Positions 8,223 through 16,727 of a DNA stretch of 64,000 bases are shown here, piece after piece. Every line of letters begins with the position of its first letter. Position 1 is the first letter of the stretch. The stretch lies in assembly GCF_000299915.1 (NCBI RefSeq), contig NZ_AMRI01000008.1, positions 1-64,000 of the forward strand, written 5' to 3'. The DNA is from Gallaecimonas xiamenensis 3-C-1. GTDB lineage: Bacteria; Pseudomonadota; Gammaproteobacteria; Enterobacterales; Gallaecimonadaceae. Position numbers and translations under genes: made by a program. The notes under the pieces were generated by a model, which made no database searches, was not told the DNA's origin, and was given only the letters and a program-made list of their open reading frames with translations.

Positions 8223-9362
8223 TTAATCTTTAGCAGCGTGAATTATTTTAAATGCGAGCTGGGGAGTATATCCAAAGGAGAAAACATCGTCAAAGTTAGA
8301 ACCTGTGATACAGGAAGGTAACTTCAATGAATTTGAGATGGTCTTGGATACATCCTTGACATTTTTTACAACGATTGCATGGCTAGAGAAATAATCCGGT
8401 ATATCGTGCCCTGGAAATTCATATAAAACCATTCCAGAAATGCTACCAGCCAAAGCAAGTAATGATGAGTAGTGTCCGATGTACAATGGACAATGGGGGA
8501 GGTTTGCGTCTTCATGCAGGCGGAAGCCTCTACCTTCATACATGCTTTTATCTGACCGAGGATGAAGTTTAATTACGACTTGGACTGTATCCAGTCTCTC
8601 CAACTGCTCAAGGAATTCGATCTGCATTTCTTTAGGTAAACGACCATCCTCCACCAACGTTTGAGCAATGTAACAAACGGTATCTTGCTCTATTGGTGAA
8701 CCTTTTATCATATCAATCTTCGATAACTCATGATATCCAATATCATACATCTGAAATTCATCATAACCAAAATTATCAGAATGATACTGCTTCCAGTAAG
8801 GGCCGTAAACCAAAACAAAATCAGTGTTCACTTCTTTGTGGAAGTGGACGGCGTCTTTATAAACCGCCCCTTTAACAAAGGTTCCAAAAAAGCTTCGAAA
8901 GACATTGCCAAAATCTTTGCCTAACGTCCTGGCGATGATAAAGGAATAAGCCAAATACCTCAGGGTTTTTATTGCCTTTTTGAAAAGGAAGAAACGTTCT
9001 CGTTTCATGAATGGGATATACATGCCATGCTGAATCATGCCTGTTTTTATTCCCAAACTTCTAGCCACAGTCACAAAAGCGCTATCACTAAGCCTTTGAG
9101 CATTAACTATCAACACTTGAGCACCAGAATTAATCAGTTTCTTTTTTATTCTGGATCTTGAAAAAATCCCATTTTTGACCATTTCAATTTTGTATTTTGA
9201 GAAAAAATTAAAAGCTTCGACGTGAAATTCGTCATAAAATAAAGTTACTGAGTAGTCATTATTAAAAAACTCTAGTATTATATCGCCAATATAATTCTTA
9301 TGATTAAGAAGATTTACATCATAGAAGGAAATTGAACGATTGCACTTTTTCTTCATAGTCAT
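8223..9362 (-). CDS. Polysialyltransferase-like (GT-B) glycosyltransferase
   Basis: A 379-residue AT-rich gene. The C-terminal half has VVIKLHPRSDKS, IGHYSSLLALA and LYEFPGHDIPDYF. This is the HP-motif plus S/T-motif pattern of the bacterial polysialyltransferase (PF07388) and LPS sialyltransferase (GT52-type) GT-B families, which use CMP-sugars. The N-terminal half (FYDVNLLNHKNYIGDIILEF) is unlike characterised members. A CMP-sugar synthetase homologue lies in the same cassette at 16044-16727, which supports a CMP-sugar donor, but donor and acceptor are not proven. The gene overlaps its upstream neighbour by one base and is the last gene of the AT-rich cassette. Confidence 0.65.
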   Translation of the reverse strand: MTMKKKCNRSISFYDVNLLNHKNYIGDIILEFFNNDYSVTLFYDEFHVEAFNFFSKYKIEMVKNGIFSRSRIKKKLINSGAQVLIVNAQRLSDSAFVTVARSLGIKTGMIQHGMYIPFMKRERFFLFKKAIKTLRYLAYSFIIARTLGKDFGNVFRSFFGTFVKGAVYKDAVHFHKEVNTDFVLVYGPYWKQYHSDNFGYDEFQMYDIGYHELSKIDMIKGSPIEQDTVCYIAQTLVEDGRLPKEMQIEFLEQLERLDTVQVVIKLHPRSDKSMYEGRGFRLHEDANLPHCPLYIGHYSSLLALAGSISGMVLYEFPGHDIPDYFSSHAIVVKNVKDVSKTISNSLKLPSCITGSNFDDVFSFGYTPQLAFKIIHAAKD

Positions 9363-10216
9363 CAGTCATTTCTCTTATATCTTCTAAACCCATACAAGAA
9401 ACCTTTAAAATACTTCATTGCATGGTATTGGTGTCCAGATATAAGCTGCAATGGTATTTTTGCTAGTGTTTTCATAAATTTTAAGAAAACATACTGAAGG
9501 GCACTAAAATTACTAGAGGATAGAAGTTTTCTACAATATGCCCCATGGCCTTTTGCGTAGCTGAAGGTTTTTTCCTCGCTGTACCCTTCGGGTTCAGCAT
9601 GAAATACCGCTAGACTTGGATCATAAATGCCTTTAACGCCAGAAGAAAGTAATCTGTAAACGAAATCAAGTTCCTCACAACTAGAGAATTCCGCTCCTAA
9701 ACCAAGTCTTTCATCAAAGGTCACTCCCACTTCATCTATCGAATTTTTATTGATAAAAATAGAAATTGACGTGATCAATTTGGCCATATTAAGTTGGTTT
9801 ATCGAAGTGCACTCAGATTTACGAGTATACTTGGTGAGTGTAGCTGTTCCTGGAATATAAACCCCACCACCAACAATGCTATCTTGAGTTGAGAATGAAT
9901 ACTTTTTTAGTGATTCCAGTAAGTTCGTGGGATAAGTGCAGTCATCATCTCCGAAGCAAACAATGTCACCTGTCGCTAACAACAAACCAATATTTCGACT
10001 ATGACTTAAACCTCGACGTAAGGCATGAATATATAGAATGTCCAGTGAATTGGCATAAGATTGAATAACATTAAACGTTTTATCATCGAAGCTCTGATCG
10101 ATGACGAGTAACTCTAATATAAAATCATTACTTATTTCTATCTTTGATATCGAGTCCAGCATGAAGTGGATGATATCGCTTCGATTACAGGTTGCAAGAA
10201 TAATTGACAGTTTCAT
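9362..10216 (-). CDS. Family 2 glycosyltransferase
   Basis: A 284-residue GT-A glycosyltransferase. The N-terminal strand SIILATCNRSD, the VIDQSFDD aspartate region, SHSRNIGLLLATGDIVCFGDDDCTYP with the metal-binding DDD, and a C-terminal amphipathic helix region are visible. It transfers a sugar from a nucleotide donor to the growing lipid-linked repeat on the cytoplasmic side. The specific linkage cannot be predicted. It sits in the low-GC cassette between the polymerase and the polysialyltransferase-like gene. Confidence 0.85.
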   Translation of the reverse strand: MKLSIILATCNRSDIIHFMLDSISKIEISNDFILELLVIDQSFDDKTFNVIQSYANSLDILYIHALRRGLSHSRNIGLLLATGDIVCFGDDDCTYPTNLLESLKKYSFSTQDSIVGGGVYIPGTATLTKYTRKSECTSINQLNMAKLITSISIFINKNSIDEVGVTFDERLGLGAEFSSCEELDFVYRLLSSGVKGIYDPSLAVFHAEPEGYSEEKTFSYAKGHGAYCRKLLSSSNFSALQYVFLKFMKTLAKIPLQLISGHQYHAMKYFKGFLYGFRRYKRND

Positions 10217-10220
10217 ATTT

Positions 10221-11519
10221 CTATCTATTCGGGTTTATTATTTCTTTATCTTCCAAACTAGGGAGCGTTTCTCGATATACATGACCTGACGTTTTAAATA
10301 ATTGGTCTGCATAATAAAATGGAGATGAATCGAACATAGGATACTGATAATAGTATTTAGGCGACGAGAAAATCCAATTCATAAAGAAAAATATAATTAT
10401 AATTAAAGAAAACTCTCTAACTTGCGTAAATCTTGTTATTTTCGTAAATGAGACAAAATAAAGGTAACCCATCAGGATTGAGTAAATAGGTGTCAATGTC
10501 CTAATAGATATTCCAGGAAGAAATGAAAACGCTAAAGTATAGATATATATTGATAGTATATTATATAACCAGTCATCATTCTTGCTAGGCTTACCATATT
10601 TTATTCTTTTTATTATATAAATCATCAAAATAGGCACTATATAAACTGAGGCGGTAAATGCCAACTTTAACGATGCAAGCACATTATCTAATTCTGTTAC
10701 TTTAGAAAATGCCCATACCAGCTTAGCCAGAACTAGTATGTTTGAGCTAGCCATAAACTGGCTTAAAATTTTAACAAATAAGAAAAGTAGAGCAGCACTC
10801 ACCAATGAGACCAAGATAAAAATACTGAGTTTTCTTCTGTCTTTGGAACGCAGCAGGAAGTTAACCAGCGGATAAATCGCCAATGATGATGCATGAAAGG
10901 ATATCGCCACCAAAAAAGGCAACCATTTTTTTTTGCCTTCTGAAAAAACTGCGTAGCATATAAAAAATGATGCAATTCCTTGGCGAAGATGATTGAGTAG
11001 GGCTCCGTACTTGAAGAAAATGAAGCTCATCACATATAAGAGAGATAGTTCCTTCACAGTTAATTTCTTTTTCTTATTGAATGAGAAGATCAGAATATTG
11101 AATAGAAGAACCATCAGGACAGAATAGAAAAGCCTTACAATATTAGGGTATTCTCCACCAATTATAATAGATAGGAAATAATTTAATAGCGGAACTCCGA
11201 CTTCGAGCCCTGCTCCAAATTCAAAAAAATCTGAACTAAAATCATTGTGTAGAAATAATAAGTAATTATTATAGTAAGTTGTAAAGTCAGACTCTTCGTA
11301 TAAGAAAATAGGCTCGCTGACAGCAGCTATGATTGTTGCGTATGAAATGCCTATAGCCAAAACAACAAAAAACGATTTCGCGATATTAGTATCTTGATTG
11401 TATCTAGAACTGGAGTATGACAATAACAGCATACTCAGTATACAGTATAGGAATAAAATGGCAGGGGAGTAAGCCATCAATATGATCACTGTCCCCATAT
11501 TAACAACGGGAGCGAGCAT
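10221..11519 (-). CDS. EpsG-family polysaccharide polymerase (Wzy-like)
   Basis: A polytopic membrane protein of up to 432 residues with about ten hydrophobic segments. The EpsG pattern is clear: a loop with Tyr-rich TTYYNNYL, then FKYGALLNHLRQGIASFF and ISFHASSLAIYPLVNF, the last two being hallmark blocks of EpsG polymerases. It should polymerise repeat units in the periplasm. The start is uncertain: the frame is open back to 11645 but overlaps the previous gene. Candidate ATGs are at 11519, 11498 and 11477, none with a strong ribosome site; EpsG alignment favours the later ones. Nested inverted repeats (11468-11541) cover all three candidates. Confidence 0.75.
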   Translation of the reverse strand: MLAPVVNMGTVIILMAYSPAILFLYCILSMLLLSYSSSRYNQDTNIAKSFFVVLAIGISYATIIAAVSEPIFLYEESDFTTYYNNYLLFLHNDFSSDFFEFGAGLEVGVPLLNYFLSIIIGGEYPNIVRLFYSVLMVLLFNILIFSFNKKKKLTVKELSLLYVMSFIFFKYGALLNHLRQGIASFFICYAVFSEGKKKWLPFLVAISFHASSLAIYPLVNFLLRSKDRRKLSIFILVSLVSAALLFLFVKILSQFMASSNILVLAKLVWAFSKVTELDNVLASLKLAFTASVYIVPILMIYIIKRIKYGKPSKNDDWLYNILSIYIYTLAFSFLPGISIRTLTPIYSILMGYLYFVSFTKITRFTQVREFSLIIIIFFFMNWIFSSPKYYYQYPMFDSSPFYYADQLFKTSGHVYRETLPSLEDKEIINPNR

Positions 11520-11541
11520 CGCCCCCGTTGGATGGCTTACT
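11468..11541 (-). repeat. Nested inverted repeats around the polymerase start
   Basis: Outer arms AGTAAGCCATC (11468-11478) and GATGGCTTACT (11531-11541) are perfect over 11 bp. They enclose a second stem, CAACGGGAGCGA (11504-11515) with TCGCCCCCGTTG (11519-11530), which has one wobble pair and a 3-base loop. In the mRNA the outer stem would pair the leader with codons of the polymerase reading frame (MAYS) and include its candidate start codons. There is no T-run after the inner stem, so a terminator is unlikely. Confidence 0.6.
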
Positions 11542-11550
11542 TTAGAGGGA

Positions 11551-12375
11551 TTAGAATAGACTATCAAAGTCGACCCTCTCAAAAACTTCAAGCTTTCCTC
11601 CCACAGTCGCATTAAATATTCTTCTATTCGACGCCTCATACACAATTTTCATCATCTTATAGCTATTTAACACCTTATCTAGTTGCGGGTCATGCCATGT
11701 TTTTCCTTTCCCAAAATATTCAGGATGGAAATGATTACAATCATCTTCCGTAGATAAAATTTCCTTACCATTAACTACTGCACTCTTAGGTATTTCATAA
11801 TTAAAATCCATACCAATTAAATAGACTTCCGAAAAGCCTAGATAATGAGCAAGCTGTAAATTAATCATAGTTACGGATTGACCACAATAGAGACGTCTTG
11901 AGGCGTCTGTAGAAAACCTGGGAACTCCATAATTAGGAGAGCACTCTTTATAAAATCCGGTATTCATCCTGAAGAACAAACAATTTTTTCTATTTTTAAC
12001 CTTGCTTCTATAATTTATTGGGAAAAATTTATATGGCGCCTCATATTCATTAATTCTTTCAATGTTGTCAGCCATTACAGCCTTATCTTCAACAACGTAA
12101 AAGGTTGGGCGATAGCCACACTCATCAGTTTTATAGAAAATTCCGTTTACAGCAAAAGAGTATTCATTCTTTAACAGAGAGAGATCTACTTTATTTAATG
12201 AAGGACCATTTCCCAATATAAAACATCTTTTCCCCGCGAACTTACCTTTAAGAGATCTTATTTTTTTAGTATCAGGGAACCCGTAGACAAAGGGCTCTTC
12301 TCGCATTTGATAGGGGATAGCATTAAGATCGATATTTTTTTTGATTATATCCAAGACTTTAAAACGAATTGCCAT
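11551..12375 (-). CDS. DUF115/MptE-like protein, possible GT42-like transferase
   Basis: A 274-residue protein with an N-terminal Rossmann-like motif CFILGNGPSLNKVDLSLL, then VYLIGMDFNYE and HFHPEYFGKGKTWHDPQ. These blocks define the DUF115 (PF01973, MptE-like) family found in polysaccharide and flagellar glycosylation loci. The same GNGPSL-x3-D-x-S-x-L signature is shared with GT42 sialyltransferases such as Campylobacter CstII, so a CMP-sugar transferase activity is possible. No catalytic assignment can be made. It lies 13 bases before wzx in transcription order and ends 31 bases before the polymerase start region. Confidence 0.65.
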   Translation of the reverse strand: MAIRFKVLDIIKKNIDLNAIPYQMREEPFVYGFPDTKKIRSLKGKFAGKRCFILGNGPSLNKVDLSLLKNEYSFAVNGIFYKTDECGYRPTFYVVEDKAVMADNIERINEYEAPYKFFPINYRSKVKNRKNCLFFRMNTGFYKECSPNYGVPRFSTDASRRLYCGQSVTMINLQLAHYLGFSEVYLIGMDFNYEIPKSAVVNGKEILSTEDDCNHFHPEYFGKGKTWHDPQLDKVLNSYKMMKIVYEASNRRIFNATVGGKLEVFERVDFDSLF

Positions 12376-12388
12376 TTAGATTTCCTAA

Positions 12389-13594
12389 TTATATCGCTCT
12401 TGAATTATTAACTTTGACCAATACGAAAGTAAAAAGTACCAAGTTGAATAAAATTGAGTTAATTAATACCGCTTCAATTCCAAAGCTTTTTGATAGTAAA
12501 AAGCTCAAAACACCTTGGAGAAGAAAATTAAGAAAGACCAGTCTCGCAACAAACCATCCATGATCTCTAAAATACAATTCATTCATCATTATTAAAGAGC
12601 TTGCCTGGATCATTAGCGAGATCAAAGGAAAGGGAAGATATGAAATTGCTTTATCATAATCCTGAAAATAATACTCAATAATAATAGTTGATAAAAAATA
12701 AATCGCCAAAGATGATACTACTATCAAAGTAAATGAAGCAAAATATATTTTATTAACTTTATCGTTCGCTAGATTCTTTTTCTGCTTTATCAAGCTGTTT
12801 ATTTCAGGAACAATTGTTAGATTAAGCGCGCTCACTAAGATCATTATTGATGATGCAAATTGATAGGATAGAGAGTATTTACCTAGAATAGATAACCCAT
12901 AGCTGAATGAAATAATATACCGGTCCAATCCGCTTTTCATCCACCACCCTAATGCTTGAGGCATAAAAGAGTAGCCGAATTTTACTTGCGACCAATTTAA
13001 TTTTCTATGGAACGCCAATGGGAAGATACAAATGCCTGTTTTTTTTCTTACTAGCACCATTCCAATTATGGCCTGAGATATTACTGCTATGAGCATTGAT
13101 AATATCCAAGAGTAGATGCCGTAATTCAATGTCAAGGAAAACGATACAAAAAAAACAAGTATAAAGGTTATTTGAACCTTAAAATATGACCACGATTCTT
13201 TACTACACTGCAGAGTGGATAGATAGAATTGCGCCATACTTCTAAATAATGCAATACAGGGTAAGAGTAAAAGAGAAGCATCAGCCTCTATTAACGATAG
13301 AATACCGATTAAAAGCAATGAAAAGAAAAAAACAAAAAAGCTAAAGCAAAATGCGTTTTTCGAAAACTCTATATATTCTTCAGTATTTCTTTTAAAAAAC
13401 TCAATGCGGGAAACAGCTTGAATATTATTTGAAATAAATATAAAAAGAATTTCCACTCCTACAACGATAAGTGACAATTCACCGAATGACTCCGCGCCTA
13501 GTTTTTTAGCCAATATAAAAGAAGTTATTATCGGAGCTAGTCTATTTAATACCTCACTCACCCCGTATGTTAAAAGTCTAGCTAGAATTTTCAT
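12389..13594 (-). CDS. Oligosaccharide flippase (Wzx-like)
   Basis: A 401-residue membrane protein with about 12 hydrophobic segments of the PST/MOP flippase superfamily. The N-terminus (RLLTYGVSEVLNRLAPIITSFILAKKLGAESFGELSL) is typical of Wzx. It moves undecaprenyl-linked repeat units from cytoplasm to periplasm for the EpsG-like polymerase. Its start overlaps the stop of the SGNH hydrolase gene by four bases (ATGA type). Very low GC content compared with the flanking housekeeping genes suggests horizontal acquisition. Confidence 0.85.
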   Translation of the reverse strand: MKILARLLTYGVSEVLNRLAPIITSFILAKKLGAESFGELSLIVVGVEILFIFISNNIQAVSRIEFFKRNTEEYIEFSKNAFCFSFFVFFFSLLLIGILSLIEADASLLLLPCIALFRSMAQFYLSTLQCSKESWSYFKVQITFILVFFVSFSLTLNYGIYSWILSMLIAVISQAIIGMVLVRKKTGICIFPLAFHRKLNWSQVKFGYSFMPQALGWWMKSGLDRYIISFSYGLSILGKYSLSYQFASSIMILVSALNLTIVPEINSLIKQKKNLANDKVNKIYFASFTLIVVSSLAIYFLSTIIIEYYFQDYDKAISYLPFPLISLMIQASSLIMMNELYFRDHGWFVARLVFLNFLLQGVLSFLLSKSFGIEAVLINSILFNLVLFTFVLVKVNNSRAI

Positions 13595-14352
13595 TCTATA
13601 TTCTCTAGTGCTTTAATTAATTCTTTTTTAATAACAGAAAATCCAGCGCTAGTATAGTGGACATTATCCGACGTATATTCTTTTATATTTTCATCTGACC
13701 ATTTAGAAAGGTCTATATTATTTTTGAAATAATCCAACATGATTTCATTAGCATCGAGTTGTCTATTAATGTTAAATGGCCTATCTCTCCAATAATTCCC
13801 TCTCCAGCCAGTAAGTACTCTACTTATTCCTATGTAGATAGTTTTGTTTTTAATACTATCAAGTGATGTTAATAGTTCTGGAAGCTCTAGATAATCTATA
13901 TAGCTGAAAGTACTCTCCCCCATATAATAAGTATCATCTAAGCGGGCTTTAGAAATGAAATCCGTCACTCCATTTTCTTCAGCCTTCAAAGACTTCATAT
14001 CTCTCATTTCCAAGAAAGAGCTTTCAGGCCGTGGGGCAAAATCAACGATCCCACAATGCAATATAATTAGATCATATTTATTAATATCGATCTCTTTATT
14101 CAATGCTATGAAATCGACAATACTGGTGTACTTTTCAGGACACAGATAATAATCACAGCAATAATTTTTTATAATGTGAGAGGCGTATGAAGAAAATGGA
14201 TTTCCTCTATTTGTCTTTTTAGTTATCTCAAACCCCCTTGAATCGGTGAAAACGAGAACGCGTTTTTTTCCTCTCAAAAAATTCCAGACAAAAAAAACGC
14301 GTGATATCATATAAATAAAATAAAAATAAGATTTTCTTATATATCTAGACAT
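13591..14352 (-). CDS. SGNH/GDSL-like hydrolase or acyltransferase
   Basis: A 253-residue protein with a short hydrophobic N-terminal stretch (residues 9-27), suggesting a membrane anchor or signal. Block I is FTDSRG (nucleophile Ser38), a central ILHCGIVDF resembles the Gly/Asn blocks, and the C-terminal DNVHYTSAG is the Asp-x-x-His block V. Such proteins remove or transfer acetyl groups on polysaccharides. Which direction this one works, and on which sugar, cannot be told. No partner membrane acyltransferase (acyltransferase_3 or MBOAT) is seen nearby. It overlaps wzx by four bases. Confidence 0.65.
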   Translation of the reverse strand: MSRYIRKSYFYFIYMISRVFFVWNFLRGKKRVLVFTDSRGFEITKKTNRGNPFSSYASHIIKNYCCDYYLCPEKYTSIVDFIALNKEIDINKYDLIILHCGIVDFAPRPESSFLEMRDMKSLKAEENGVTDFISKARLDDTYYMGESTFSYIDYLELPELLTSLDSIKNKTIYIGISRVLTGWRGNYWRDRPFNINRQLDANEIMLDYFKNNIDLSKWSDENIKEYTSDNVHYTSAGFSVIKKELIKALENIE

Positions 14353-14378
14353 TACTCAAGAATATTTTAGTTAATTTT

Positions 14379-15110
14379 TCAAACAGGATCATGTAACCGA
14401 CAGCTAATACCACCGCTCACATCTATGACACTGCCATTCAAGAATTTATTACTCTGCAACAAAAGAAATTCAACTACCCGCGCAATTTCAGAAGTCTCAC
14501 CTATCGATTTAGTTGGATGATAATCTCTGAGCTTTGAGTATGAATCTGGATTATCTTTAAATCCATCAAGCAACATTTCTGTCGCGATTGCAGCTGGTTG
14601 AATTGCATTAACTCTAATGCTTGCTCCACAATCGACAGCTAAGCTTTGCGTAAGTCCAAGCAAAGCTGATTTACTCGTCGCATAAGCAACAAAATTCGGC
14701 TTGGTCAACTTAGAATGTATACTCCCAATATTAACTATAGAACCACTATTCTCTTTGAGGTTAGAGAAGCAAATCTTTGATAAGATAAAAGGTGCTACTA
14801 CATTAACATCAAGTGATCTTGAGAAGTCCTCAACACTAATACTCTCAATACCTCCGCATACCTGTAAAGCAGCATTATTTACCAATCCAACCAAATGTGA
14901 ATCGCCGATTTCACTCTGTAAAGATGCAGTGAAAGAGTCACAAATAGTAGAAATTTTTAGTTTCGAAAGATCACATGAAAGATAGGAATCCAAGTGATTT
15001 CTATCCTCACCTAAATCTATACCGATAACCTTATATCTTAATTTCAAAAAATGGCTACATATGGCGGATCCAATTCCGCCATTAGATCCCGTAATAATAA
15101 CGGATTTCAT
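14379..15110 (-). CDS. Short-chain dehydrogenase/reductase
   Basis: A 243-residue classical SDR. The cofactor motif TGSNGGIG is at residues 7-14, NNA is in the LVNNAALQV strand, the catalytic serine is in VNIGSIHS, and YATSK carries the Tyr-x-x-x-Lys pair. It is expected to oxidise or reduce a hydroxyl or keto group of a glycan precursor. Homologous SDRs (PtmA) occur in legionaminic-acid loci, but the rest of that pathway is absent here. Its start overlaps the stop of the dehydrogenase upstream by four bases. Confidence 0.8.
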   Translation of the reverse strand: MKSVIITGSNGGIGSAICSHFLKLRYKVIGIDLGEDRNHLDSYLSCDLSKLKISTICDSFTASLQSEIGDSHLVGLVNNAALQVCGGIESISVEDFSRSLDVNVVAPFILSKICFSNLKENSGSIVNIGSIHSKLTKPNFVAYATSKSALLGLTQSLAVDCGASIRVNAIQPAAIATEMLLDGFKDNPDSYSKLRDYHPTKSIGETSEIARVVEFLLLQSNKFLNGSVIDVSGGISCRLHDPV

Positions 15111-16042
15111 ATACGCGCTATTCCTAAAAAGTCCATGAGCTTTCCAATTGCTACCTCATTAGTCTTGGCAACCGCATCAATAGTATTGGAGGAATTATGT
15201 GAACCCATGATACAAAGAGGGTGTTCACGAAGATAGCTGTTCATAGGTAAAGGTTCGATTTCAAATACGTCCAAAGCTGCAGAGTGCACGGAGCCTGATT
15301 TCAATGCATCACAAAGAGCATTTTCGTCAATAAGTGGTCCTCTAGCTACATTGACGATACGTATACCTCTCTTACACTCCCCTAGAACCTTCGCATCAAG
15401 CATATGGTAATTTTTCTTATTCAATGAACAGGTAAAAAATAGAAAGTCACAGTCTTCTACCCCATGAGGCCACTGCCCTAATTTAATACCCTCATCCTCA
15501 ATGCTACTGACACCTGGATCGTAAGCTAGGACATTCATTCCCAACGCGACTAGCCTACTGGCAGCATTCCGTCCGATATCTCCATAGCCAATTAGGCCTA
15601 CTTTCTTGTCATGGAGCGATATTCCCCGATTTTTAGGCCAGTTTCCTTTCCTTATTTCCCTGTCAATGTAAAATGTTTCTCTAGCCAAGGCAATAAGGTA
15701 ACCCACGCCAATATCAGCGACTTCGGCCCCAAACATGTTTGGGGTGTTAGTGATCGGAATATTCAAGTCATCACATGCCTGGAAATCGACGTTATCAACG
15801 CCGATGCCCCATTTCACCGCCGCTTTTAATTTCCCAATTTTACCAGATTCGAATACGGCACGAGTGGCCGGGTCATCTCCTATTATCCAACCATCAAATC
15901 CAGGGACGAGCTGAATGAGCTCTTCTTCGGAAAGTGTTTGAACAACATCAGGGCAGAAAACTTCAACACCATATTTTTCTAAAATAGGAAGAAATTGCTC
16001 TTTCATACCCAGCATGGGTGGACAGGTGACTAAAATTTTCAT
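15107..16042 (-). CDS. D-isomer-specific 2-hydroxyacid dehydrogenase
   Basis: A 311-residue NAD-dependent dehydrogenase of the phosphoglycerate/glyoxylate reductase family. It has the dinucleotide motif GYGDIG, the catalytic Arg in VNVARGPLIDE, the Glu in VFEIEPLP and the His in MGSHNSSNT. It interconverts a 2-keto acid and a D-2-hydroxy acid, so it may act on a sugar acid for the glycan. The start at 16042 is taken because the fold begins with MKILVTCPP; an upstream start at 16075 would overlap the cytidylyltransferase. It follows that gene with a single base between them. Confidence 0.85.
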   Translation of the reverse strand: MKILVTCPPMLGMKEQFLPILEKYGVEVFCPDVVQTLSEEELIQLVPGFDGWIIGDDPATRAVFESGKIGKLKAAVKWGIGVDNVDFQACDDLNIPITNTPNMFGAEVADIGVGYLIALARETFYIDREIRKGNWPKNRGISLHDKKVGLIGYGDIGRNAASRLVALGMNVLAYDPGVSSIEDEGIKLGQWPHGVEDCDFLFFTCSLNKKNYHMLDAKVLGECKRGIRIVNVARGPLIDENALCDALKSGSVHSAALDVFEIEPLPMNSYLREHPLCIMGSHNSSNTIDAVAKTNEVAIGKLMDFLGIARI

Positions 16043-16043
16043 T

Positions 16044-16727
16044 TCAAACGTTCTCTTTTTTAAGGTAATTTGCAAGCGCTGAAGCTATTACCCAATCCTC
16101 AGGTTCATCAATATCAATGGATTCAAGACGTGGAGTCACATACATTATTGGAGACGTTCCAATACGAGCTTGATTTTTCTTGAAACTGTCTTTTGTGAAT
16201 ATATAAAGACATGAATTTTCCTCGAACCAAGGCTCTAAGTCCTGTGTCCGGATGAGATTTTTTGGATCATGGTTAACGGCAGTCAAGTCTTCTCTATAAA
16301 ATCGAGTTTGGAACTTGTTGACAGTGAACAGTGAATCGTGGGAGTCATTCCCTTCTGAAAATGCTCTTATAGCAGTGGAGATAGTTTCAGTAGACAATAA
16401 AGGATTTGTGGTATGAGTCATTACGTAAGCATCTGCATCGACATTCTCAATGTCATCAGCCAATATTAAGTTCATGCTAACAAAATCACCACAAAGCTCT
16501 GGCCTACGCTCTCGAATAACAACTCTGTTGCTCTCCTTAAGTCCACTCTCAAGCAAAATATGCCTTGCATCTGTATTAATTACTACCTGATCAATTTCAG
16601 GAGCTGCAAGCAGGGAGTCGAGTATCCACTGAAAGAGAGGTTTTCCAGCAAGTTGCTTGAAGTTTTTACCTTTAACTCTCTCACTGTTAGCCTTCATAGG
16701 AAGCAATGCTACAATTTTTTTAGGCAT
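16044..16727 (-). CDS. NeuA-like CMP-sugar cytidylyltransferase
   Basis: A 227-residue GT-A-like nucleotidyltransferase of the acylneuraminate cytidylyltransferase family. It has the N-terminal loop LLPMKANSERVKGKNF (equivalent to the GSxxxPxKN loop), INTDARHI, MTHTTNPLLS and the C-terminal IDIDEPEDWVIA with the metal-binding acidic residues. It should activate a 2-keto sugar acid (nonulosonate- or octulosonate-type) with CTP. No NeuB, KdsA or NeuC homologue is present in the window, so the sugar is unknown. It overlaps the upstream glycosyltransferase gene by eight bases. Confidence 0.8.
   Translation of the reverse strand: MPKKIVALLPMKANSERVKGKNFKQLAGKPLFQWILDSLLAAPEIDQVVINTDARHILLESGLKESNRVVIRERRPELCGDFVSMNLILADDIENVDADAYVMTHTTNPLLSTETISTAIRAFSEGNDSHDSLFTVNKFQTRFYREDLTAVNHDPKNLIRTQDLEPWFEENSCLYIFTKDSFKKNQARIGTSPIMYVTPRLESIDIDEPEDWVIASALANYLKKENV

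Noticed and set aside
14379-16727. Legionaminic or sialic acid pathway
   Set aside because: The SDR and NeuA-like genes would fit, but no NeuB, NeuC, aminotransferase or acetyltransferase genes of those pathways are present in the window.
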